In this document: positions 25,959 to 35,357 of the stretch, piece by piece
How the letters are laid out: every line of letters begins with the position of its first letter
Position numbering within the stretch: position 1 is the first letter of the stretch
Origin: Nocardia terrae
Lineage (GTDB): Bacteria; Actinomycetota; Actinomycetes; Mycobacteriales; Mycobacteriaceae
DNA: 64,000 nt
Direction of reading: 5' to 3'
Assembly: GCF_009760405.1 (NCBI RefSeq)
Contig: NZ_WRPP01000002.1
Location: forward strand, 310,001 to 374,000
The notes under the pieces: model-generated
Told to the model about the DNA's origin: nothing
Seen by the model: the letters and a program-made list of their open reading frames with translations, nothing else
Databases searched by the model: none
Made by a program: the position numbers and the translations under genes

Positions 25959-27944
25959 ATGGCTCAGTTCGAAGATTCCGTGCAGCATGACGACGGTCGG
26001 CCGGTTGCGCCCGAGAACGGTAGCGCCACCGGCAAATTGGCGGTCGAGAAACTGGAACGGGTCGTCATCCGATTCGCGGGCGACTCCGGGGACGGCATGC
26101 AGCTCACCGGTGACCGGTTCACCCACGAGGCGGCCGCATTCGGCAATGACCTTGCCACCCAACCGAACTTCCCCGCCGAGATCCGCGCACCTCAGGGCAC
26201 CTTGCCCGGTGTGTCGTCGTTCCAGATCCAGATCGCGGACTACGACATCCTCACCGCGGGCGACCAGCCGGACGTACTGGTCGCCATGAATCCCGCTGCG
26301 CTGAAGGCGAATCTGGAGGATTTGGCCCGCGGGGCGACGGTGATCGTGAATACTGACGAATTCACCAAACGCAATCTGGCCAAGGTCGGCTATACCGCTG
26401 ATCCGCTCACCGATGACACGCTGACCGATTTCGTGGTGCACCGGGTGCCCATGACTTCGCTGACCCTCGGTGCGACCGAACCGACCGGTGTGGGTAAAAA
26501 GGATGGGCAACGCGCGAAGAACATGTTCGCGCTCGGCTTGCTGTCGTGGATGTACGGGCGGCCCATCGGCGGCACCGAACAGTTCATGCGGGAGAAATTC
26601 GCCGCCACACCGGAAATCGCCGAAGCAAATATCCTCGCATTTCGGGCAGGCTGGAATTATGGCGAAACCACCGAGGCCTTCGCCAGCACCTACGAGATCG
26701 CTCCCGCGACGCTGCCGCCCGGCACCTACCGGCAGATCACCGGCAATACCGCGCTCGCCTACGGGATCGTCACCGCCGGGCAGCTGGCGGGACTGCCCGT
26801 GTTCCTGGGCACCTACCCGATCACCCCGGCCTCGGACATCCTGCACGAGCTGAGCAAGCACAAGAACTTCGGCGTCACCACCTTCCAGGCCGAGGACGAG
26901 ATCGCGGGCATCGGCGCGGCGCTCGGCGCGTCCCTGGGCGGCGCGCTCGGGGTGACCAGTACGTCCGGTCCCGGCCTGGCGCTCAAGAGCGAGACCATCG
27001 GCCTCGCGGTCATGACCGAGCTGCCGCTGGTGATCATCGACGTGCAGCGCGGCGGGCCGTCCACCGGTCTGCCCACCAAGACCGAGCAGGCCGATCTGCT
27101 GCAGGCGCTCTACGGGCGCAACGGCGAATCGCCCGTGGCGGTCGTCGCGCCGCGCTCACCGGCCGACTGCTTCGACGCCGCGGTCGAGGCGGCGCGCATC
27201 GCGCTCACCTACCGCACACCGGTGCTGCTGCTGTCGGACGGCGCCATCGCCAACGGCTCGGAGCCGTGGGCGATTCCGCGGGTGTCCGAGCTGGCGCCGA
27301 TCGATCCGGGCTTCGAACCCGCTGGGGCGGAGGGGGACTCGTTCCAGCCCTACGCCCGCGATCCGGAGACCCTGGCCCGGCCGCTGGCGCTGCCCGGCAC
27401 CGTCGGCCGCGCCCACCGCATCGGCGGGCTCGAAAAGGCCGACGGCAGCGGCAATATCTCCTACGAACCGGCCAACCACGAACTGATGGTGCGGATCCGG
27501 CAGGCCAAGATCGACGGCATCGCGGTGCCCGACCTCGAGGTGGACGATCCCGGCGACCGCGCCGAACTGCTGCTCATCGGCTGGGGCAGCTCCTACGGGC
27601 CGATCGGCGAGGCGTGCCGGCGGGCGCGGCGGCGCGGGGTGCCGGTGGCGCAGGCGCACTTGCGGCATCTGAATCCGTTGCCCGCCAACCTCGGTGACGT
27701 GCTGGGCCGCTACCGCACCGTGGTGTGCCCGGAAATGAACGGCGGCCAGCTGGCCATGCTGCTGCGCGCCCGCTACCTGGTCGATGTGCAGCCGTGGACC
27801 AAGGTCGCCGGCACCGCTTTCCAGGCGCAGGAACTGGTCGGTGTCATCGACGCGGCCCTGGACGGTTCCATCGCGGAGATGGAGCAGGCCAAGGCCTTCG
27901 CCGCCCGCGCGCGGGCGACCTACCGCACTACAGGGGGTAAGTAA
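25959..27944 (+). CDS. korA: 2-oxoglutarate:ferredoxin oxidoreductase, alpha subunit (gamma-alpha fusion)
   Basis: This 661-residue protein combines a gamma-type domain (FAGDSGDGMQLTGDRF near 39-54, then about 60-220) with the alpha domain of 2-oxoacid:ferredoxin oxidoreductases (TYPITPASDILHEL near 285-298, TSGPGLALKSETIGLA near 336-351) and a C-terminal GWGSSYGPIGEA domain. KorAB oxidatively decarboxylates 2-oxoglutarate to succinyl-CoA and reduces ferredoxin, an oxygen-tolerant route in mycobacteria (Rv2455c/Rv2454c). Its stop overlaps the korB start (TAATG). Confidence 0.94.
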   Translation: MAQFEDSVQHDDGRPVAPENGSATGKLAVEKLERVVIRFAGDSGDGMQLTGDRFTHEAAAFGNDLATQPNFPAEIRAPQGTLPGVSSFQIQIADYDILTAGDQPDVLVAMNPAALKANLEDLARGATVIVNTDEFTKRNLAKVGYTADPLTDDTLTDFVVHRVPMTSLTLGATEPTGVGKKDGQRAKNMFALGLLSWMYGRPIGGTEQFMREKFAATPEIAEANILAFRAGWNYGETTEAFASTYEIAPATLPPGTYRQITGNTALAYGIVTAGQLAGLPVFLGTYPITPASDILHELSKHKNFGVTTFQAEDEIAGIGAALGASLGGALGVTSTSGPGLALKSETIGLAVMTELPLVIIDVQRGGPSTGLPTKTEQADLLQALYGRNGESPVAVVAPRSPADCFDAAVEAARIALTYRTPVLLLSDGAIANGSEPWAIPRVSELAPIDPGFEPAGAEGDSFQPYARDPETLARPLALPGTVGRAHRIGGLEKADGSGNISYEPANHELMVRIRQAKIDGIAVPDLEVDDPGDRAELLLIGWGSSYGPIGEACRRARRRGVPVAQAHLRHLNPLPANLGDVLGRYRTVVCPEMNGGQLAMLLRARYLVDVQPWTKVAGTAFQAQELVGVIDAALDGSIAEMEQAKAFAARARATYRTTGGK

Positions 27945-29023
27945 TGACGATCCTCGAGAACCCGCTCGTGGGAACCGATCTCGGGCTCACCGGGCTGTCC
28001 GGCGTGCCCACCGCCGCCGGGCCGCAGAAGGCCAAGGACTACACCTCCGATCAGGAGGTGCGCTGGTGCCCGGGGTGCGGCGACTACGTCATCCTCGCCA
28101 CCGTGCGCGGATTCCTCGCCGATCTCGGTCTCAAACGCGAGAACCTGATGTTCGTCTCGGGCATCGGCTGCTCGAGTCGTTTCCCGTATTACCTGGAGGC
28201 GTACGGGATTCACTCGATCCACGGTCGCGCCCCGGCGATCGCCACCGGCATGGCGGTGACCCGTCCCGACCTGTCGGTCTGGGTGGTGACCGGTGACGGC
28301 GACGCGCTGTCCATCGGCGGCAACCACCTGATCCACGCCCTGCGCCGCAATGTGAACATGACGATCCTGTTGTTCAACAACCGGATCTACGGTTTGACGA
28401 AGGGTCAATACTCACCGACCTCGGAGACCGGCAAGGTCACGAAGTCCACCCCGATGGGCTCGGTCGACCACCCGTTCAACACCTTGTCGGTGGCCCTCGG
28501 GGCCGAAGCCACCTTCGCCGCACGGGCCTTGGACTCCGACCGCGCCGGGCTGACCGAGGTGCTGCGCGCCGCCGCCGAGCACCGCGGCACCTCCTTCGTC
28601 GAGATCCTGCAGGACTGCCCGATCTTCAATGACGGCTCCTTCGACGCCCTGCGCCGCGAGAACGCCGAATCCCACCTCATCCGGCTGCGCCACGGCGAGC
28701 CGGTCCGCTTCGGTGCGGAAGGCGAATTCGCCGTGGTCCGTGACGGTTTCGGCCTGCGGGTGGCCCGCGCCGACAGCGTCGCCGAATCCGACATCGTCAT
28801 CCACGACGCCTACACCGACCACCCCGAATACGCCTACGCCCTGTCACGCCTGTCCGACCAGGACCTGAGCCATGTGGTGACCGGCATCTTCCGCAGCGTC
28901 TCCCGCCCCACCTACGACGACGGCGTCCGAGCCCAGCTCGACACCGCCGCCGAACGCAAACCGGTGAGCGAGAATTCACTGCAGGACCTGCTCACCGGCC
29001 GTGAAACCTGGACGGTCGGCTGA
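27944..29023 (+). CDS. korB: 2-oxoglutarate:ferredoxin oxidoreductase, beta subunit
   Basis: This 359-residue subunit holds the thiamine diphosphate site: GDGDALSIGGNHLIHALRRN near 110-129 and NNRIYGLTKGQYSPTS near 145-160. Conserved cysteines CPGCGDY near 42-48 and GIGCSSRFPYY near 73-83 fit the 4Fe-4S ligand pattern of the beta subunits. It pairs with KorA in the cytoplasm. The one-base overlap with korA indicates a two-gene operon. It converges on the small secreted protein gene 10 bases further on. Confidence 0.94.
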   Translation: MTILENPLVGTDLGLTGLSGVPTAAGPQKAKDYTSDQEVRWCPGCGDYVILATVRGFLADLGLKRENLMFVSGIGCSSRFPYYLEAYGIHSIHGRAPAIATGMAVTRPDLSVWVVTGDGDALSIGGNHLIHALRRNVNMTILLFNNRIYGLTKGQYSPTSETGKVTKSTPMGSVDHPFNTLSVALGAEATFAARALDSDRAGLTEVLRAAAEHRGTSFVEILQDCPIFNDGSFDALRRENAESHLIRLRHGEPVRFGAEGEFAVVRDGFGLRVARADSVAESDIVIHDAYTDHPEYAYALSRLSDQDLSHVVTGIFRSVSRPTYDDGVRAQLDTAAERKPVSENSLQDLLTGRETWTVG

Positions 29024-29033
29024 CTTTTCGCGG

Positions 29034-29567
29034 TTACGCCGGCACGAAGGCGTTCAGCAAGCGCTGGAACACATCGTCGAAGCGCTTGCGGGACGCCTTC
29101 TGCTCGTCGGAGAGCCCGTCGTTGATCTCCGGCCCGTACACGATCAGATGCACATCCTGATCGGGCGCCTGCGGCATGTAATCGATGATGGACGTGGCCT
29201 TGTCCGCGTCCTGCGGCAGGCCCATATCCACCGCCGCCAGCGCCTTGATATCCGCGATCGCCGCCCCCAGCACGTCGGCGGGCACCGTGCCGTTGACCGC
29301 CTGTGCCGAACTGTCGGCCCGCTTCACCGCGCGCCCATCCGACTGCACCTCCAACGCCGGACGCAGATCCGTCCGCGTCTGCCACCCCGCGGGAAACGCG
29401 GTCAGCGTGAGCAGCGCGATCGACGGCGCGGGCGCCGGATCCGCCGCCCCCAATCCGCCTGCGCCGCTGAGCATTGCCGCGACCATCCCGGTCGCCGCAG
29501 CCACCCGCCATCCCCGCCGCGCCAACTCCCGCCGACCGAAAAGTCCTGTCCCACCGGCTCTCTGCAT
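29034..29567 (-). CDS. Secreted protein of unknown function
   Basis: This 177-residue protein has a basic N-terminus, RRELARRGWR, then a hydrophobic Ala-rich segment at about 22-40 ending in an AAD cleavage region, so it is probably exported. The mature part of about 135 residues is mixed alpha/beta, with no cysteine and no recognised motif (TLTAFPAGWQTRTDL, DVHLIVYGPEIND). The start at 29567 follows GGAGGAATGGG; a frame opening 11 codons earlier would bury that ribosome site. It is the last gene before the convergent korAB operon. Confidence 0.65.
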   Translation of the reverse strand: MQRAGGTGLFGRRELARRGWRVAAATGMVAAMLSGAGGLGAADPAPAPSIALLTLTAFPAGWQTRTDLRPALEVQSDGRAVKRADSSAQAVNGTVPADVLGAAIADIKALAAVDMGLPQDADKATSIIDYMPQAPDQDVHLIVYGPEINDGLSDEQKASRKRFDDVFQRLLNAFVPA

Positions 29568-29600
29568 CCCATTCCTCCGAATTCCCTTGCGGGCACCCAC

Positions 29601-29927
29601 CCGCCGCCGCAGATTCTGCCGCCCACCCCCACCCCGCCCCGGGAGCCACGCCGCCGCCCAACCCCACCCCGCCGAGCATCACACCCACGAGGCAAGTCGC
29701 CCGCCTATCCACCGAGTGGCACAAATTCGAGGTGTTTCGCCCGTTTTGCCCGAAAGAATGTGCCACTCGACGACTGAAGGTGCGTGCCGGGCGTGAGTCG
29801 GGCAGTACGGCGGGAGGTCGTGGCTTTTCTCGCCTCGAGGGGGCTGGGACTGTAGGGCACGTGGCTGGGCCAGCCAGCCCCTCTCTGTGATCTATGCGTC
29901 TTTTGTCTTTTCTCTTTCGATCACGCG
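29601..29927. other. Intergenic stretch with low-complexity C-rich DNA and one inverted-repeat element
   Basis: About 330 bases without a convincing gene. Positions 29600-29690 are runs of CCCC and CGCC, giving open frames of Pro/Arg/His that are not believable proteins. The element at 29713-29769 is listed separately. Positions 29770-29927 hold no clear hairpin or start; AT-richer sequence (tcttttgtcttttctctttcg) lies just before the end of the metallopeptidase gene and could act as its U-rich terminator tail. Confidence 0.55.
29713..29769. repeat. 57-nt inverted-repeat element, copy 1
   Basis: CGAGTGGCACA and its exact complement TGTGCCACTCG flank a 35-base centre. The same 11-bp arms with the same 35-base spacing recur at 57708-57764. 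The centres differ, but both contain GAGGTG at the same place and can form an inner hairpin (here TTTCG pairing with CGAAA). It may be a small mobile repeat or a structured RNA. Confidence 0.6.
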
Positions 29928-30851
29928 TCAGCGCAGGGCGGGCGGGTTGGACAGGTCGGCGGCGGAGAAGGTGTCGCAGGACTTGACCTGGCCGGTTTTG
30001 TAGCCGGTGAGGAACCACTTCTGGCGTTCGTCCGAGGAGCCGTGGGTCCAGGCTTCGGGGTTCACGCGGCCGGTGGCCGCCTTCTGGATGCGGTCGTCGC
30101 CGACCGCGGAGGCGGCGGACAGGGCGTCGCGGACGTCGTTGTCGGTCAACGGCTTCAGGAACGGGGTGCTCGAGCCGGGGGCGGGGAGCTTGTCGGCGTA
30201 GTAGGCCCAGACACCCGCGTAGCAGTCGGCCTGGAGTTCGGTGCGGACCGCCCCGGATTGGGGACCCTTGGGGTCGCGCTGGGCGCGGTTGATATCGCCG
30301 AGCAGGTTCTGGATGTGGTGACCGAACTCGTGGGCGACCACGTACTCCTGGGCGAGGGGACCGCCGCTGGAGCCGAAGCGGTCGACCAGCTCCTGGAAGA
30401 AGCTGGTGTCGATGTAGACGGTCTGGTCGGCGGGGCAGTAGAACGGGCCGACCGCGGAGGAGGCGCGACCGCAGCCGGTGTTCACCGCGCCGGAGAACAG
30501 GTTGAGCTTGGGGACCACGTATTTGCGGCTGGTCTGCTTGGGCAGCTCGGTGCCCCAGATGGCGTCGAGGCTCTGGGCGGTGAGGATGACCCGGCAGTCG
30601 ACGTACTTGTTGGCGTCCGCGCCGGTCTTGCAGTGGGTCGGCAGCGTCGTGGCGTTCGAACCGGAGTTGGAGTCCGCGCCCGTGAACTGGCCGAGGATGC
30701 TGCCCGGATCTCCGCCGAAGATCAGCGCCGCGATCACCGCGATGATGCCGATCGCACCGCCGCCGAGAACCATTCCACCGCCCATGCCCGGTCCGCCACC
30801 ACCGCCACTGGCCCGGTTGGGGTCGATTTGCAGGCCCTCGTTGAAGGTCAT
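29928..30851 (-). CDS. YpfJ-type neutral zinc metallopeptidase, membrane-anchored
   Basis: This 307-residue protein has a Gly-rich N-terminus, one membrane helix at about 28-46, a linker, and an external domain with the zinc site HEFGHHIQ near 172-179 and ELQADCYAGVW near 202-212 supplying the third ligand. It belongs to the YpfJ/neutral zinc metallopeptidase family; M. tuberculosis Rv2575 is the syntenic relative. The natural substrate is unknown. The ATG at 30851 follows a modest leader. A much longer open frame continues upstream through aspS on the opposite strand and was not used. It is divergent from aspS. Confidence 0.9.
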   Translation of the reverse strand: MTFNEGLQIDPNRASGGGGGPGMGGGMVLGGGAIGIIAVIAALIFGGDPGSILGQFTGADSNSGSNATTLPTHCKTGADANKYVDCRVILTAQSLDAIWGTELPKQTSRKYVVPKLNLFSGAVNTGCGRASSAVGPFYCPADQTVYIDTSFFQELVDRFGSSGGPLAQEYVVAHEFGHHIQNLLGDINRAQRDPKGPQSGAVRTELQADCYAGVWAYYADKLPAPGSSTPFLKPLTDNDVRDALSAASAVGDDRIQKAATGRVNPEAWTHGSSDERQKWFLTGYKTGQVKSCDTFSAADLSNPPALR

Positions 30852-30971
30852 GGCTATCACTGTGACACGGGCGAGTCGATATCGGTTTCCACTCGCTGAA
30901 CGTGTCTCTCTACGATGGGTCTGCACCCGGTCACATCTCACTGGTGCTACGAGTCCGTCGAAAGGAATCCC

Positions 30972-32765
30972 GTGCTGCGCACCCACTTGGCTGGTTCGCT
31001 GCGAAGCGAGCACGCCGGTCAGACCGTCACCCTCACCGGATGGGTGGCCCGGCGGCGAGACCACGGTGGCGTGATCTTCATCGATCTGCGCGATGCGTCG
31101 GGTGTTGCCCAGGCCGTCTTCCGTGAAGGCGAGCCGGCGGAGGCCGCCCACAAGCTGCGCAACGAGTTCGTCGTGAAGGTCACCGGAGTGGTCGAGAACC
31201 GACCGGCCGGCAGCGAGAACCCGAATCTGCCCACGGGCGCCATCGAGGTCAATGTGACCGAACTCGAGGTGCTCAACGAGGCCGCGCCGCTGCCCTTCCA
31301 GCTCGACGACGAGCCCGGCGAGGAAGCCCGCCTCAAGTACCGCTACCTGGACCTGCGCCGCGAGGGCCCGGCCCACGCGATCCGCCTGCGCTCCAAGGTG
31401 AACGCCGCGGCCCGCGACGTGCTCGCCAAGCATGCCTTCGTCGAGGTCGAGACCCCGACCATGACCCGCTCCACCCCCGAGGGCGCGCGCGACTTCCTGG
31501 TTCCGGCGCGTCTGCAGCCGGGCAAGTTCTACGCGCTGCCGCAGTCGCCGCAGCTGTTCAAGCAGCTGCTCATGGTCGGCGGCATCGAGCGCTACTACCA
31601 GATCGCGCGCTGCTACCGCGACGAGGACTTCCGCGCCGACCGCCAGCCCGAGTTCACCCAGCTCGACATCGAGATGAGCTTCGTCGAGCAGGAAGACGTC
31701 ATCCTGCTGGCCGAGGACATCCTGGCCGCGCTGTGGAAGCTGGTCGGCTACGAGATCCCGACCCCGATCCCGCACATGACCTACGCGGAGTCGATGCGCC
31801 GCTACGGTTCCGACAAGCCGGACCTGCGGTTCGAGGTCGAGATCACCGAGATGATGGAGTACTTCAAGGACACGGAGTTCCGTGTCTTCCAGGCCCCCTA
31901 CGTCGGTGCGGTCGTCATGCCGGGCGGGGCCTCGCAGCCGCGTCGCCAGTTCGACGCCTGGCAGGAGTGGGCCAAGCAGCGCGGCGCGAAGGGCCTGGCC
32001 TATATCACCTTCGGTGAGGACGGCACCCTCGGCGGCCCGGTCGCCAAGAACCTGACCGACGCCGAGCGCGAGGGCCTGGCCAAGCAGGTCGGCGCGAACC
32101 CGGGCGACTGCGTCTTCTTCGCCGCCGGCGAGCAGAAGTCCAGCCGCGCGCTGCTGGGCGCGGCCCGCGGTGAGATCGCCCGCCGCTGCGGCCTCATCGA
32201 CGAGAACGCCTGGGCCTTCGTCTGGATCGTGGACGCCCCGATGTTCGAGCCCGCCGCCGACGCCACCGCCAGCGGTGATGTGGCGCTGGGTCATTCGGCC
32301 TGGACCGCGGTGCACCACGCGTTCACCTCGCCCAAGCCCGAGCACCTGGCCACCTTCGACACCGACCCGGGCGCGGCGCTGGCCTACGCCTACGACATCG
32401 TCTGCAACGGCAACGAGATCGGCGGCGGTTCGATCCGTATCCACCGCCGCGACGTGCAGGAGCGGGTGTTCAAGGTGATGGGCATCGGCGAGGAGGAGGC
32501 CCAGGACAAGTTCGGCTTCCTGCTCGACGCCTTCTCCTTCGGCGCCCCGCCCATGGGCGGCATCGCCTTCGGCTGGGACCGCATCACCGCGCTGCTGGCC
32601 GGCGTGGACTCGATCCGCGAGGTCATCGCCTTCCCGAAGTCGGGCGGCGGCGTCGACCCGCTGACCGACGCGCCGACCCCGATCACGCTGCAGCAGCGTC
32701 AGGAAGCCGGGCTCAACGCCAAGCTCGACGCGAACGGCAACCCGGTCAAGGAAGACGGCAAGTAG
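30972..32765 (+). CDS. aspS: Aspartyl-tRNA synthetase (bacterial type, possibly non-discriminating)
   Basis: This 597-residue enzyme has the N-terminal anticodon-binding OB fold ([23 protein letters not shown] split across about 18-40), motif 2 [20 protein letters not shown] near 213-232, the bacterial GAD insertion, and motif 3 [13 protein letters not shown] near 535-547. It charges tRNA-Asp; in mycobacteria the enzyme also serves tRNA-Asn with GatCAB, which is likely but not provable here. The GTG start at 30972 gives the family N-terminus and follows AAAGGAA. A strong hairpin follows the stop. Confidence 0.96.
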   Translation: MLRTHLAGSLRSEHAGQTVTLTGWVARRRDHGGVIFIDLRDASGVAQAVFREGEPAEAAHKLRNEFVVKVTGVVENRPAGSENPNLPTGAIEVNVTELEVLNEAAPLPFQLDDEPGEEARLKYRYLDLRREGPAHAIRLRSKVNAAARDVLAKHAFVEVETPTMTRSTPEGARDFLVPARLQPGKFYALPQSPQLFKQLLMVGGIERYYQIARCYRDEDFRADRQPEFTQLDIEMSFVEQEDVILLAEDILAALWKLVGYEIPTPIPHMTYAESMRRYGSDKPDLRFEVEITEMMEYFKDTEFRVFQAPYVGAVVMPGGASQPRRQFDAWQEWAKQRGAKGLAYITFGEDGTLGGPVAKNLTDAEREGLAKQVGANPGDCVFFAAGEQKSSRALLGAARGEIARRCGLIDENAWAFVWIVDAPMFEPAADATASGDVALGHSAWTAVHHAFTSPKPEHLATFDTDPGAALAYAYDIVCNGNEIGGGSIRIHRRDVQERVFKVMGIGEEEAQDKFGFLLDAFSFGAPPMGGIAFGWDRITALLAGVDSIREVIAFPKSGGGVDPLTDAPTPITLQQRQEAGLNAKLDANGNPVKEDGK

Positions 32766-32786
32766 GGGATACGCCCGAAAAGCGCC

Positions 32787-32817
32787 GCGCCCCCGGTCTC
32801 GTGGAGACCGGGGGCGC
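32787..32817. terminator. Terminator hairpin between aspS and the convergent membrane protein
   Basis: GCGCCCCCGGTCTC pairs perfectly over 14 bp with its complement across a GTG loop, 21 bases after the aspS stop and 17 bases beyond the end of the minus-strand gene. It is suited to ending both transcripts. Confidence 0.85.
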
Positions 32818-32834
32818 AGCCGTTCGTCGTGGTA

Positions 32835-33896
32835 TCAGACCGGAACGACCAGTCGGCCGGTCAGGGTGCGGTAGGCGTAGGTGGTCGCGATGGCGGTCAC
32901 CGGACCGGCGATCAGCAGACCGAGTCCGCAGAACAGCACGCCGATCGTGGTGATGATGAGCACCGCCAGCGCCAGCAGCGTCACGTGCAGGGCGTTGGCG
33001 ATCACCAGCCGGGCGCTGGAAACGATTGCGGCGACCGGATTCTGGTCCTGATCGATCACGAAGTGCAGCGCGAACATGCACAGCACGCCCACGATCACCG
33101 CCGGGAAGACGCACGCCATCGCGGCCACGAAGCAGGCCGCGAACACGATGAGCGCGGTGATGAGCACATTGCCGGCATTCACGAATCCGAAGAAGGCCGG
33201 GAAATCCGGCGGGGTGCCGTCGGTTTCGTAGAGCGCGCCGCGGATCATCGCCGCCTGCAGCAGCCACACCACCAGCGACACCACCGCGAACAGCAGGATG
33301 ACCGCCGACAGTGACTGCACGTCAACGAGTCTCACCAGCAGTACGACCACCAGCCAGGCGATCAGGCCGATCAGCACCATGCCGACCCAGGGAATGGGAT
33401 TGAGCCGGAAGCGATCCCAGCCGTAGGTCAGCGTGGCGCCGACATCGAGGCGTTCGCGCGGCGGGACGTACTGCTGTGTCGGGCCGGGTTGACCGGGCGG
33501 CGGACCCGAGGGCGGCGGCATCTGTCCCGGCGGGAAACCGCTGGGCGGAGGCGGATTGCCCGGCGGCATCGACCCGGGCGGCTGCTGCTGGGGCGGCAGG
33601 TTGCCGCCGTAGCCAGGAGGTGGCAGCGGCGCGCCCGACTGCGGGGTCAGTGGTGGCGGGGGCTCGACGGGTTCGCTGCCATACTGTGCGGCGCCGGGCC
33701 CTTCGAATTGCGGATATCCGGCCAGACCGGGCAACTGGTGCCGGCTGGGCGGCGGGCCGGACTCGGATGCGCCGGAATACGGTGCGGGCTCGGGGTTTTG
33801 ATGCTGGCCGGTGTGCGGCGGATACTGTTCACCGCCCCCTGCGCCGGGACGGTCGCCGGAGGGGCCATACGGTGCTGAGGGCGGCGTGCCAGTCAT
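32835..33896 (-). CDS. Proline-rich N-terminus, polytopic membrane protein (Rv2560-like)
   Basis: This 353-residue protein has a disordered N-terminal half (1-150) made of Pro, Gly and Gln with repeated PPG/PPPSG units, then about five to six membrane helices from residue 165 to 345. M. tuberculosis Rv2560, described as a proline/glycine-rich transmembrane protein and adjacent to the rarA orthologue, is the likely relative by architecture and synteny. The function is unknown. The long plus-strand open frames here are shadows of the proline-rich region. It converges with aspS and is divergent from the phosphotransferase-like gene. Confidence 0.82.
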   Translation of the reverse strand: MTGTPPSAPYGPSGDRPGAGGGEQYPPHTGQHQNPEPAPYSGASESGPPPSRHQLPGLAGYPQFEGPGAAQYGSEPVEPPPPLTPQSGAPLPPPGYGGNLPPQQQPPGSMPPGNPPPPSGFPPGQMPPPSGPPPGQPGPTQQYVPPRERLDVGATLTYGWDRFRLNPIPWVGMVLIGLIAWLVVVLLVRLVDVQSLSAVILLFAVVSLVVWLLQAAMIRGALYETDGTPPDFPAFFGFVNAGNVLITALIVFAACFVAAMACVFPAVIVGVLCMFALHFVIDQDQNPVAAIVSSARLVIANALHVTLLALAVLIITTIGVLFCGLGLLIAGPVTAIATTYAYRTLTGRLVVPV

Positions 33897-34091
33897 GGTC
33901 GCAAGCCTTTCACATTTCCCGGTTTACGGTGTGGCGCACAGCAAGTGACCATGAGACAACTAGACCCTTCTGGTTGTGTCAAGCAACCAGCGCCGCGTGG
34001 GCAAACCCTTCACAAAGACACGCCGTCCGACGCGCGAAAGGTTGCGTAACCGCTCGCTGAAAGTGACCTGACGGGAGTAACTTGGGTTCCG

Positions 34092-35261
34092 ATGACCGCA
34101 CTATTGGCCGAACGCGCCGCCGAAGTCGTGTCCGCGGCACAACAGTTGCTCACAAAGCGAATGGGTGCTCCGGTAAAGCTGAGCGATCCGATGGAACTCA
34201 GCGGCAGTGGTAGGACGACGGTTCTCCGCGTCCGTGTTGCGGAGAACGCATTTTCACTACCGCGCACACTCATTGTGAAGCAGGTTGCGGGCGGGTCTGA
34301 TCAGCGACGCACCGGTGGCATGGCCCCCGGTGTCGCCAGCATCGATTCCGCATTCCTGCGCGAGGCAGTGTCCTACCAATTCACCACCGCCCTCGGCCGT
34401 GACCATCGGCCCGGCGCCTACCTGCTCGGCTACAGCCTGCCCGAGCGCCTGCTCATTCTCAGCGACCTCGGCGAGAACACCTCGCTCACCGCGGTCCTGC
34501 AGTCGGGCGCCGAACCCGCCGGGCGCAATGCGCTCATGGCTTTCGCGCAGGCACTGGGCCGCATGCACGCCGCGACCGTGGGCCGCGAGGCCGACTTCGT
34601 CGCCCTGCTACGCCGGGTGGACGTGGTGCACCGGGTGGACGGCATCGCCCAGCAGGCCGAATCCGCGGTCGCCGAGGTGCCGATCATGCTGCAGCGGGAG
34701 ATGGGCATCGAGGTGCCCGGCGAGATCGCCGAACGCATCGTGCGCGGCAACCGCCTGTTCTCGGCCGGCCGCTACCGCGCCTTCAGCCCCTCGGACCTGT
34801 GCCCCGACAACGTCATCCTCAATGACGAGGGCGCGCGCTTCCTCGACTACGAGTGGGGCGGGTTCCGCGACGCCACCCTCGACATCGCCTACGCCCTGGT
34901 CTCCTTCCCGGGCTGCCTGTGCGATTTCGAGCTGTCGCGCGAACGCGCCCGCCAGATGGTCGAAGCCTGGCGCTCCGAAGTGGTGGCCGTGTGGCCCGCC
35001 CTCGCCGACGACAACGTTCTCGCCGAACGCATCCTCGAGGCCCGCCTCATCTGGGTGTGGCTCTCGACCTACTGGTTCCTGCCCGCCGACCACGCCCGCA
35101 TCGCCGCGGCCCGCGAGCACGGCCTGTCGATTCCGCGCTCGGCCGCGCTGATCAACCGCTGGGCCGCCCTCGCCGAGGACGCCCGCTGCACCGGCGACGA
35201 CACCCTCGGCGACTTCGCCGAACACGTCTCGGCGACACTCGAAGAACACTGGGAGGAGTGA
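34092..35261 (+). CDS. Phosphotransferase-fold protein with altered catalytic loop
   Basis: This 389-residue protein has the aminoglycoside-phosphotransferase/choline-kinase fold pattern: a beta-3 lysine in RTLIVKQV near 55-62, a hinge region LLILSDLGENTSLT, and a catalytic-loop equivalent SPSDLCPDNVI near 231-241, followed by FLDYEWGGF near 247-255. The usual HGDLHPGN has become PSDLCPDN, so the Asp and Asn are kept while the His-Gly are lost. DYE retains the metal-binding Asp. It may still phosphorylate a small molecule, but it could be a degenerate member. It lies upstream of rarA, 96 bases apart. Confidence 0.8.
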   Translation: MTALLAERAAEVVSAAQQLLTKRMGAPVKLSDPMELSGSGRTTVLRVRVAENAFSLPRTLIVKQVAGGSDQRRTGGMAPGVASIDSAFLREAVSYQFTTALGRDHRPGAYLLGYSLPERLLILSDLGENTSLTAVLQSGAEPAGRNALMAFAQALGRMHAATVGREADFVALLRRVDVVHRVDGIAQQAESAVAEVPIMLQREMGIEVPGEIAERIVRGNRLFSAGRYRAFSPSDLCPDNVILNDEGARFLDYEWGGFRDATLDIAYALVSFPGCLCDFELSRERARQMVEAWRSEVVAVWPALADDNVLAERILEARLIWVWLSTYWFLPADHARIAAAREHGLSIPRSAALINRWAALAEDARCTGDDTLGDFAEHVSATLEEHWEE

Positions 35262-35357
35262 TCCTCCGCGAGGTGCGGGCCGGAATCCGAGGGTGAGATT
35301 CCGGCCCGTGCCGCTGTGTGGCCGAATGTGTCGGGGCCGCTCGGTAGGGTCGTGGGC

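Noticed and set aside
30852..32444. Minus-strand open frame continuing the metallopeptidase gene through aspS
   Set aside because: It is antisense to aspS, whose motifs are certain; the metallopeptidase has its own ATG at 30851 and complete domain structure.
33960..33995. GACAAC/GTTGT inverted repeat ahead of the phosphotransferase-like gene
   Set aside because: Only about five matched bases per arm with a 12-base centre; too weak to call an operator.
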